Source of the DNA: Auricularia sp. M13
Taxonomy: Eukaryota; Basidiomycota; Agaricomycetes; Auriculariales; Auriculariaceae
Length of the DNA: 64,000 nucleotides
Reading direction: 5' to 3'
Assembly (NCBI GenBank): GCA_037042915.1
Contig: CM073199.1
Span: 1,612,001 to 1,676,000 of the forward strand
The position numbers were made by a program, and so were the translations under genes. Within the stretch, counting starts at the first letter, position 1, and every line of letters starts with the position of its first letter. The notes beneath the pieces were generated by a model. It had not been told where the DNA came from. It saw nothing but the letters and a program-made list of their open reading frames with translations, and did not search any database. Of this stretch, positions 44,101-53,551 are shown piece by piece.

Positions 44101-45910
44101 ATGCAGCCGTTACGCACCACTGTGCTCACTGTAGCGTTGCTGGTAGGCCATATTGCGAACGCATCCCTGAACATTCAGGGAGGGAAGATCCTTGCATACG
44201 GCGAGGAACTTGCGCAGGAAGTCCTCGGTGGCGAAAGTTCTCCTCCCATCGTCGACAGCGGTGGCTCCTCCGCGGCATCTTACTCTCCTAGCAGCATCTT
44301 ACTCAGGGGAGGCACTGTCATTGCTTTCAACGAAAAGACCGAGTCGCTCGAAATCCTGCGCAATACATCAGTCCACATCCTCGACGACCGAATCGCCGGT
44401 TTCTACACTGGCAGCGCGAGCGACGCCTTCGTCCCAGCTCCTGCGACAGAGGAGATTGACGTGCGCGGGCACATCGTCTCGCCTGGCTTTGTGGACACGC
44501 ACCGGCACGGGTGGCAGACGGCGTTCAAGACGCTGGGCGCGGACACGACGCTGCCGGAGTACTTCATCCGCTACGTCGGCATGATCCGCACTCCGGATTT
44601 CCAGCTCTGGCCCGAGGACGTCTACATCGGCACGCTCGCGGGCCTGTACGAGGCGCTCAACTCGGGCGTTACCACCATCCTCGACCACGCGCACAACACC
44701 TGGACGCCCGAGACGGCGGAGGCGGGACTTGACGCGTCCATCGACAGCGGGTTGAGGGTCATGTGGGCATATGCCATCCAGTCGGCCGATCCTGGGTTCA
44801 CGATGGAGGACCAGATGAAGCATGTCAGAGCATTGTATGATGCTGGGAAATGGAAGGGCACAGCGACGACGGTGCGTCTGAGTGAGACGTTGCCATGATC
44901 TGGTTCGCTAACGCCCATTTTGTTAGATCGGTGTGAGCTACGACAGGATGACTGCCAATCCGCCCGAAGTTGCAAAACAGGTGTTTGATCTGGCTAAGTA
45001 CGCAATCCAGCCCCTAGCTAAAACGTACAGTACTCTCACGATATCGTAGTGGAATCAATGCCAGCGCGTTTACCATGCATTATCTGGGCGGCCCATGGGG
45101 AGGTAAGCGTGCCTTCACAACGTTTACGCATATGCGTACCATACTCCCTGTTCCACAGACGATGGCCTCCCCGAGATCATGCACAAGAAATTCGACTTCC
45201 TGAACGGAACCATCCCCGTCGTCTTCTCGCACGCCTCATTCCTGAGTGCAACAGATGCGGAACTCCTGCGGTCGACGAACCAGTTCATCTCAATCACCCC
45301 CGAGTCCGAGATGCACTACGGGCACGACCACCCAAACGCGCACCTGATCATGGACCAAGCTGCGCTGGGGGTCGACACACACTTCACCTTCAGCACCGAC
45401 ATCGTCGGGCAAGCACGCCTGTGGCTGCAGCGCACGCGCGTGACGGCCTACTCGAAGCGGCTGCGCGAGTTCGAGATCGCCGTGAACAACCCGATGAGCG
45501 TTAACCAAGCCTTCCTCCTTGCGACGCGCAACGGCGGGCGCGCTCTCCGCCGCGACGACGTCGGCGTCCTGCGCGTCGGTGCGAAGGCCGACGTCGTGGT
45601 GTTTGACGGCGAGTCGCCCAACATGCTCGGTTGGCGCGACCCCGTCGCCGCCGTCATCCTGCACTCGCACGTCTCCGACGTATTACACGTCCTCGTCGAC
45701 GGCCAGTTCCGCAAGCGCGACGGGCGCATCGTGCATGGTGATTGGAAGGCGGTCAAGGAGCGCTTTATGAAGAGCTGCAATCGGATACAGACTCTGTGGG
45801 AGCAAAGGTGGTTCCCTGAATGGTTCGAGGGCCGCCTGCGCGGGGCGGGCTTGGGCGTAAAGGTGCCCACGATGGACGTCGTGCGCGGCGATGCGACTGG
45901 TTATTACTAG
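44101..45910 (+). CDS. Secreted amidohydrolase (metal-dependent hydrolase)
   Basis: Amidohydrolase-superfamily enzyme (cytosine deaminase/ATZ-TRZ-like branch), probably exported: from ATG 44101 a signal-like MQPLRTTVLTVALLVGHIAN leads into SLNIQGGK. The TIM-barrel opens with DVRGHIVSPGFVDTHRHGWQ, whose H-x-H supplies metal ligands, then VTTILDHAHNTW, INASAFTMHYLGGPWG, PVVFSHASFLS, SITPESEMHYGHDHP and THFTFSTDIVGQARLW, whose STD and His residues complete the metal site. NPMSVNQAFLLATRNGGRAL and GVLRVGAKADVVVFDGES are the usual C-terminal strands. Introns near 44874-44927, 44997-45048 and 45102-45159. The stop is TAG 45908-45910. Substrate unknown. It lies between two blocks of P450 debris that share a duplicated segment. 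Confidence 0.87.
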
Positions 45911-46009
45911 AAGTAATGGAAGACGGTAGTAGCACCCTAAAGCAGTAGATGAAATCAAAACCCAAATCGCAGATTCCAAGACGATGCCTTTGATTGGAGG
46001 AGTGCGTGC

Positions 46010-46175
46010 AGGAACTCAGTTAAAGGTTCGCTTGTGACTGTCCACCGCAGTGCATAGTGTGTAGGACGTAGTTGATACGCGGAGAGGCGCCTCGACGGCA
46101 GAGCGTCTGAGACCACGACTTGGGTAAAGAGTGGAATTCGGAGTTTGCAATAGCGTTTGCTTCTTGTCTTCCTTC
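46010..46175 (-). repeat. Second copy of the block at 43480-43675
   Basis: Roughly 75 percent identical by eye over at least 120 bp to 43530-43650 in the same orientation, including ACGACTTGGGTAAAGAGTGG and GTTTGCTTCTTG/GCTTGCTTCTTG. The two copies bracket the amidohydrolase gene and each lies beside a P450 fragment. Confidence 0.55.
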
Positions 46176-46189
46176 TTCCTAGTACACGG

Positions 46190-46612
46190 AAACTGTTCGC
46201 AGTTGAACGGAGGCCATACAGATCATTTACCATGGTTAATACTGGACGATCTGAGTAGGTACCGCCACGCCTCTCCAAGAGCTCCGTCGCATGCTCAAGC
46301 GAATTCAGGACAATAACCCGCTTGTTGTGAAGACGCAGGTAAAAAAGGGGACCTTCAGATGTAGGCGTCAGAGTGGACGGATGTCTATTCGCCCTAAGCG
46401 CGTCACTTGCCATATATCTTGCTGGGGCACGCGAAAGCCTCCCACTGTTTCTCAGTCGGTATGTCACCGGTATTACCCTTGATCATGTGCGCTGGGGGCC
46501 AGGAAGCAAAGGCACCGAGTAGACATTGCGTCGTGGTCTAAACAGGAGTCCAGCCGCGCACAAGATACTTGTGAGAAAGGCATAGGCGTACAGTGGGAAG
46601 TCATGATGATGG
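46190..46612 (-). pseudogene. N-terminal P450 relic
   Basis: Reads like the first two exons of the neighbouring P450 but is broken. In one frame YAYAFLTSILCAAGLLF then VPLLPGPQRT matches the anchor and proline hinge; a frame change then gives GNTGDIPTEKQWEAFA, and later LTPTSEGPLFYLRLHNKRVI, VLNSLEHATELLERRGGTYS and DRPVLTMVNDLYGL, which match exon 2. In-frame stop and frame change lie near the hinge, and everything after this exon (helix C through heme loop) is absent, replaced by the duplicated block at 46010-46175. It is a 5' remnant of a tandem copy of the gene at 47076-49193. Confidence 0.8.
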
Positions 46613-47075
46613 GAGTTGGCGAGGGGAGTCCGAGTACCTTTGGACCAGTCCTCCTTGGACGCAGCTTATCTGGCCCGGGACTTTCATGTAATTGTGGGAA
46701 GGGGGGAGGAAGGGGTTGATTGATCGAGCAAAGGCTGTAACAAACGAACTCCTACCGAAATTTGCCACACCAGTCGCATGGACGGCGACCCGTTCTCCCG
46801 AATACCCAGCACGGACAGCCTTTGCAGCCCAGCGTAATAGTATTGGTACAGGCTGATCGGCAGTATCGCGATGACCAGTGGCGCCTTTATAACGACCACG
46901 CGCCCTGTCCTGCATTCTGCGTGATACTAAGCCCAAGTTTTTCCATTCTTGCACTTTGCCTAATGACCATCACTCTCAATCGTAACAATGAGGTTTCTCC
47001 ATGGTCATTGTACTTGGTCAACATCGTCACGCTCTTCGTCGATTCTCAAACGCTCCTCGAAGACGGAAGACGCCT
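46613..47075. other. Intergenic stretch between P450 relic and intact P450
   Basis: About 460 bp with overlapping short frames on both strands. No P450-like or other motif was recognised. Confidence 0.35.
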
Positions 47076-49193
47076 TCAGATGGTCTCCGTTACTTCGACG
47101 AGCAGCTTTTTCGTGGCCTCTGACCGCGGCTTTATGATGCATTGGAATGGTCGTACACAGCTATCCCAGATTCGCATAGGCTTTGTAAATGACATTGCAT
47201 TCTGCGGATGGGGTACAACATACGTGAGTGCGCCAGTGCGAAGCTTTCCTTCGGGCACGATCTCGTTGCCATCGTTGTCCCTTGCGCGTACAATGTCGAA
47301 GCATGCGAGCGTGGTCGCTATGGCTAGCCAGGCTGTAGCGTCTGCAAAATGGCGACCGGGGCAGACCCGCCTGTCAATTCAGCAATGTCTTGTCAATCCT
47401 CACTAGTTCAGAGGAAATTCATTGCCGCGTACCGTCCGAATCCGAAGAGGGGGCCCCGTGGGTCTGGTTCCGTGTTCTTCAAGTCAAGTACACCATCTTT
47501 GGTGTAGCGCTCGGGAATGAATTGGCCTGGATTGCGGTAGTTGTCTTTGTCGCGCAGTATTGCCCTGCTCGAACAGAAAACCATCAACACCTCGCAGCTC
47601 CCGGATGGTCAAGTATATCACTGACCACACGTTCGCCAAAATCGTAGCATCTTTTGGAATTCGCATGCCCTTGTATTCGTCGTCCTCCATAACTCGATGG
47701 TACAGTCCTGGAGTAAAATCAACACAGGCATATGTCCGGTTGCGTCGACTCACCCAGGGGCAGTACGGGATACAATCGCATGGTTTCTAGCAGGACCCCG
47801 TTGACGTATGGCAGAGAATCCCTATCTGCGAACGATGGAAGAGAACCGTGTCCCAGCACGCAATCGATCTCGTCCTGCGCGGCTTTTTGGACTTCGGGGT
47901 GAAGGACCATGCACAGGAAGAACGCGCTTATCACGGAGACGGTTGTGTCAGAGCCGCCTGGTGAAGTTGAATCATTGTCAATTCCGGCAAGCGTCAACTC
48001 CCCGTAGTACTCATACCGATGTAAAGAATGGCAGTGACATCGGCAAGCGTCTCCTCGGATATGGGGCGTCCTTCCAGACCGTCTTGCATCAGTCTCTCCG
48101 CAATGGATACGCCATGACTGCCTTGCATCTAACAAGGCTCATGTTCAGCTCTATTAATCGTGAATGCGTGAAGTGCCCACAATTTTCTGCTTGACCCACT
48201 CCAGCGGGCCGTAGCGGAATTGGTCTGACATCTCTCTGGCTTTCTGCGCAAGTTTTTGAAAGGATGCTCCCGGGAACCAAGAAGGAATGTGCTTGACTAC
48301 CAAAATGCAGCGTAAGATCGGCTACCATTGGTGAATTCGGGTTGGATTTGTAGACTCACGGATAGGGAGATAGTCCACTGCATACGTCCCGAAATTAACG
48401 GCGGCCGTTAATATTTCTATACATTCGTCGGCGAGATTGACCCAGCGGTCGAGTTCATCCCCTTCCATGCCGTACGTGAGCTTCAGAATGCTGGACGCGG
48501 TGAGGTGGTGGATGTGTTGCATGAATGCGGATGGTGAATGAAGAAGTGCGCGCACGAACTCGAGGTTCGTCTGCGTCTGCAAGTCTCTATATTTTTCAGA
48601 AGCTCCCTCGTGAAAGAAGTAGTGTATAGCGCGGCGGTTGGAACGCCACATGTCGCCATATGGCATGAGCGATGTTTGCCATCCCCTTTGAGAATGGTGT
48701 GTCAATCAGAGCGACTCGATGTGAGCTGACCTCACCATCCCATCCTATGCAACGAAGAAAATGTGTCAGAAAGGACGTATGTATGGGTCACAATTGAACG
48801 GGAGTCGTACACTTCGCACACCATGGTCATTGCTGGACGATCCGAATAGATGCTGCCACGCTTATTCAAGAGTTCCGTGACATCTTCAAGGGAATTTAGG
48901 ACAATAATCCGTTTGTTGAGCACGCGCAGGTGAATGATAGGTCCTTCAGATGCGAGCGTTAGAGTGGTCGAATTTCTGCTAGCACGGTTGCGCGACTTAC
49001 CATATATATTGCCTAGGCGTGCGAAAGCCTCCCATTGGTTCTCCGCTGGTATGTCCGCGCTGTTCCCCGTAATAATGTGGGGTGGCGGCCCGGGCGGTAA
49101 AGGAAACGGAGGGGAATTGCGTCGCATGAGGAACCAAATACTCAGTGCGCCGAGCATAGTGGTACAGAGGGCGTAGGCGTAGTACGAACTCAT
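47076..49193 (-). CDS. Cytochrome P450, OrdA-like
   Basis: Complete multi-exon P450. From ATG 49193 the anchor MSSYYAYALCTTMLGALSIWF is followed by the hinge FPLPPGPPPH and GNSADIPAENQWEAFARLGN. Later exons give SLMPYGDMWRSNRRAIHYFF, FGTYAVDYLP, GGSDTTVSVISAFFLCMVLH (I helix with the Thr), ETMR (K helix), HRVMEDDEYKGMRIPKDAT, PERY and FGFGR spliced to RRVCPGRHFADATAWLA with the heme Cys, ending PFQCIIKPRSEATKKLL...ETI at 47076. No disabling change seen. It belongs to the same family as the copies at 0-4 kb but to a separate branch. A TATA-like box lies about 50 bp before the ATG. Likely ER-bound; substrate unknown. Confidence 0.9.
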
Positions 49194-49241
49194 GTTGCCA
49201 GAATATCGGCTGCGAGTGTAGAGTGACCAACCTGCATTGGC

Positions 49242-49251
49242 TTTAATATAT
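49242..49251 (-). promoter_or_regulatory. TATA-like box of the P450 at 47076-49193
   Basis: TATATTAAAG on the minus strand about 50 bp before the ATG. Confidence 0.5.
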
Positions 49252-49552
49252 GTCAGAATCCGCACCATAGAACGGTCTCGACGTACCGCTGAGCTGGTGC
49301 AAGCCCCGCAAAACGCCACATCACGACTTTTTATGTGTTAAGCCAATACTAAGTAAAGGGCCATACATCGCGTGTAGGCGGCAGCGGGAGAAACGGAGCG
49401 CCGTTCTTGCGAGAGAAGTAGTTGAATTCGGCACGATTTCGTGTGTAAAAGAACCGACTAACATGGGACGACGACGTCAGAATCCAAACAGGCCTCATGA
49501 TTCGGGTGGAACTTGTCCGACTGTATACACACTTTAAACCATGGAAAGCACT

Positions 49553-51659
49553 TCAGATATTCTCCAGCACGGTACTGAGCACGCGTTTCGTCTCCTCAGA
49601 GCGCGGCACGATATTGCATTCGAACGGTCTTGGGCAGCTGCATGAACGTGAGTTGGCAGTCAGGGTGTCCAGAACTGTCAAAGCAAATTCTCACGTGACT
49701 GCGCCTGTCCGTAGCTCTCCCGTTGGTGGCACATCATTCCCCTTCTCGTCCTTCGCGGGCGCGATACTGAAACAAGCCAACACGGAGGCAATGGCCATCC
49801 AAGCTGCAGCGTCCGCGAAGTGACGTCCAGGACAAATTCGCCTGTCCAACTGTTATCACCTCCCTCCAAAGCAAAGCACTCACATGAGCCATACGCACCT
49901 CCCAAATCCGAATAGAAGGGTACGAGGGTCGGGAACTGAAACAAGATCCAATACGCCATTCTTGAGATAGCGGTCTGGACGGAATCGATGCGGTTCTGGG
50001 TAATGATTTTCGTCGCGAAGGATGGCCCTAATCGAGTGCATGGGCATCTTTCTGCAGCACCAAAGCAAGCAGCGGACGTACCACACATTCGGCAGAATCG
50101 TCGAGCCCTTGGGGATCCGCATGCCTTGGTATTCATCGTCCTCCATCACTTGGCGGGGTAGGGCTATCCATCCGGTTGTGAGCGCGCAACATTCCCACTA
50201 CATATTGCACATGAACGTGCTGACTTACAGAGAGGCAGAACCGGGTAAAGTCGAATGACCTCGAGCATCACGGCGTCAACGTATGGCAAGGCATCCCTGT
50301 CCGCGAGTTCGGGGATGCGGCCGTGGCCAAGCACACGATCGATTTCTTCCTGCGCCGCCTTTTGCTCCGCAGGGTAGAGGACCATGCATAGAAAGAACGA
50401 GGCGAGTAAGGAAACGGTGGTCTCGGCGCCGCCTGAAAGCTTTGTTAGCAGGGCTGACGGCATTGTTGGGTTACAGATGCACGCACCTAAGTAGATCGTG
50501 GCCACGCTGTGGGCTAAGATGTCCTCGGGAATGGGGCGGCCGTCCAGGCCGTTCTGAATTAAACTTGCTGCTATTGACGGTCCGCTCTTTTCAGCACGCT
50601 GCCATCGGTATATGTAAGCAGCATTCTTTGGACGGTGAAGACAGTGGACGTACAATTTGTTCCCGTGTCCATTCCAAGGGTTCAAAGCAGAGTCGATGCG
50701 CGAGTTTTTGCGATTCTTGGGCACGTCTCTTGAAAGAAGCGCCGGGAAACCAAGCAGGAACGTACTTCACTAGAAGAATATCGCTGCATTAGGAGCGCCG
50801 CGACAATGACATTGCCGAAGAACTTTAACTCACAGGCAGGGATCCACTCGACGAGGAAAGATCCCGGCATACCAGCCACAGTCATGTCTTCTATCGCCTC
50901 GTCTGCGAGTTTGACCCAGGGATCGTCTTCGCCATCGACCTTGATGCCGTACGCCAGAGACATAATGCTCGACGCCGTAAGAGTTTGAAGGTGCTGGAAG
51001 AACTGATGTGGCGCTCGGCGCAGTGCGTCCAAGAACTCGAGATTTGACTTGGTCTGCTGCTCCAGGTAGTCTTTGGTTGCTCCTTGATGGAAGAAGTGGT
51101 GGTATACGCGTCTGTGTGCGCGCCATGTCTCCCCGTAACGAAGGACAGAGCCAACACATCCCCTAAGCGCGTGAGCTCCTGGGCGACTGTGATAATTGCA
51201 GGGTGGAATTGTCTTACCATCCCGACCTGAACTAGCGTCAGAGAGCGCGCAAGCCTTACATGAGCAACGAGTCGGCGTACAGTTCGGTCAACATGATGAA
51301 CTCAGGCCTATCTGAATAAATGTTGCCGCGCTTGTCGAGAAGATCCAGTACGGCGTCCAAGGAGCTTAAGATGATGATGTGCTGGGACAGCACTCGCAGG
51401 TGCATCACAGGTCCTTCACCAGCATTAGAGCTATATAGCGCCGTGTAGACTATGACGGCGCACCATAAACTCTACCCAAGCGCGTGAATTCCAACCATTG
51501 ATTCGTTGCAGGAATGTCCCTGGCGTTACCGAAGATAGGATGTGCTGGCGGACCGGGTGGGAGAGGCAAAGAGTTTGCTTTGCGGTAGTGATTGATCAAG
51601 AATACGAGGCCCACGCTCAGGGTCGAGAGCCCGAGGAGGGACGAGCTGGTTAGCGCCAT
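49553..51659 (-). CDS. Cytochrome P450, OrdA-like
   Basis: Complete multi-exon P450. From ATG 51659: anchor MALTSSSLLGLSTLSVGLVF, hinge LPLPPGPPAHPIFGNARDIP, ATNQWLEFTRLGRVYG. Later exons show SSIMSLAYGIKVDGEDDPWV, GPSIAASLIQNGLDGRPIPE, GGAETTVSLLASFFLCMVLY (I helix), EVIR (K helix), MMEDDEYQGMRIPKGSTILP, FRPDRYLKNG, FGFGR then RRICPGRHFADAAAWMA with the heme Cys. The last exon CPRPFECNIVPRSEETKRVL ends at TGA 49553-49555. All motifs are intact. It is in tandem with the P450 at 47076-49193, separated by about 360 bp, and has a TTTAAA box 55 bp before the ATG. Substrate unknown. Confidence 0.9.
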
Positions 51660-51713
51660 GGTGGGTGCTAGTCACATCTGCAGGGTGATGCAACTTGCCC
51701 ATGCCTTCCAGTC

Positions 51714-51719
51714 TTTAAA
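51714..51719 (-). promoter_or_regulatory. TATA-like box of the P450 at 49553-51659
   Basis: TTTAAA, 55 bp before ATG 51659, the common spacing of this window. Confidence 0.4.
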
Positions 51720-52354
51720 CGATCGACGAACTGATATCGGCACGTTGACAGATTTTCCCAGGAGCACCCAATGCAGCTACAGGTGGCGCAGGGCGGGAGT
51801 TATAAACTTGAGCTTGATGACTGAGTCGGATTCGAGCAGTCCGTCCAGAGGCATTCGCATGTTCACCAATCAGAAGCTCGCGTGATCGGCGGTATGCGCA
51901 GCTCGAGTCGTGTCGCTCGCCAGGACTGTCACTAAGCCTAAGGCCTAAGGCTTTGTAAGGGTCATTCCCTAGCCTCGTCATTGTTCTGAGGCAGCAGGTC
52001 GAGCGTAGAGGGACAGAACAAGTCTTTATAGCGGCGCTTGAAGCTTGAAAGTTTCTCATGATCAGGACAATGCGCCATGTTGACGCCGCACTTAGGAGTG
52101 CCTGCAAAAACCCATTTTATCTCCCAATGCGAGGTAGCGAAGAGCGAGTAAGATATGGTATTGCAACCCAAGGCGAAAGCGTCGAGCGGTGGTGTATTGG
52201 ATTTCTTCCTCTATATCAATGCAGAGTGTATGGACGGAAGCTTGCAGAATGCAATTTTTAAGCCACTAGATAGACAAGTAGTAAGGTGAGATGGGGCGAC
52301 GGTGAGCATGCGCGGGACAGCTGACGGTCCGGTGAGCAGAACGTCTCTGCTCAC
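51720..52354. other. Intergenic region, nothing recognised
   Basis: About 635 bp between the P450 promoter and the stop of the RRM gene. A small palindromic motif CCTAAGGCCTAAGG lies near 51940. Short frames only. Confidence 0.35.
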
Positions 52355-53245
52355 TTAGTACTCGCGGTACCCCAGCTGCTGCTGCTGCTGCTCCGTTGAA
52401 CGGCGCGGGGGCTTCGCTGTGGCATAGCGCATCTTGGCAACTTGACCATTATGCTCCACCACCTCGCCAAGCTCCTCGAAGGCCTTGGTGGCATACTCGA
52501 CCTCATAAAACTCGATGAAGGCAAGGCCCTTGTAGGCCCGGGTTTCGCGATCACGGACTACGTGGATACGGTTGATGAAGCGGATGTAGGGCGCAAAGAT
52601 CTCCTGCAGACCCTGCTCGTCGCCGAAGTAGCCGTGAAGGAGCAAGTTGTTGCTAGCAGAGTTGACATCAACTTTGGGCTCAAGATAAGATAGTAAATAG
52701 AATCAACATACGTGGGTGCCATGTTGTCGACGTTGAGGAGTTCATCATCCCTGGCCGCAAACTCGACGCGAGCGTGCCGGCCAGCGAAGAATATGGGCTC
52801 AACGGCCGCCCGCTCGACGGCAGCCGTCGCGTCCTCGACGTTCGCGAAATGAATGTGCGCAAAGCCACGCGTTTGCCCGACCTGGTTCGTCGCTGTAGAT
52901 CTGGGTTAGCGGAGCAAGAAAAAAAATCTAGGTAAATTTTGACTGACGAATGCGGACGTCGACGATCTCTCCGAATTGCCTGAAAGTCATGCCCAGCTCC
53001 TCCGGCGTTATCGACCATGGCAAGTTTCCAACGAAGACTTTGCGCTGGGGTCCCGCGGCCGTCGGCTGCCTCTGTGCTGGGCCACGAGGGTCATATTCTC
53101 GGCGCGCAGCGCTCAGCGAAAACGACCGCGTCGCCTGGGGCTGGCGCAACAGTCGCAGGCCGGTCAGAACCACAGAAGGAGCAACAGACGAAGACGCGAC
53201 GACGGCGCGCAGAGAAGCACGGGGGAGCGCAGCACGCAGCGACAT
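52355..53245 (-). CDS. Two-RRM RNA-binding protein, probably mitochondrial
   Basis: RNA-binding protein with two RRM domains. From ATG 53245 the N-terminus is Arg/Ser/Ala-rich without acids (MSLRAALPRASLRAVVASSS, TRSFSLSAARRE), like a mitochondrial presequence with an RSFS-type cleavage region. RRM1 shows RNP2 as KVFVGNLPW and, after an intron, RNP1 as RGFAHIHF. RRM2 after a second intron shows LLLHGYF as RNP2 and KGLAFIEF as RNP1. The end is a Gln run (from CAG/CTG repeats at about 52372-52395) and GYREY. Introns near 52945-52898 and 52715-52665. A role in mitochondrial RNA metabolism is inferred from the presequence. Confidence 0.85.
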
Positions 53246-53551
53246 TTTCGACGACGAACGGGCGAGACGACTGAAGTTTTTTTTGAGCTCCGGCTCGGCA
53301 CAAAAAATACCAGATACTTGCCTGCACAGAAATCCGGAACATATACTGTAGTAACCCTAAGGCATACTCTAACATTCAACTAACAGCCCGTAATGTTCAA
53401 TATGTCCACGCCGTACAAAAAGTGTTCAATAGGAGATACATACACTCAGCAACGGTTAATCAAGGGAGAGTATAATCTGCCGCTGCTGCTCCGCAGAGTA
53501 TCGTGCGCTGCCAGCAAACAGAAATCAGCCAGCTACTTAAGAAACAACCAG

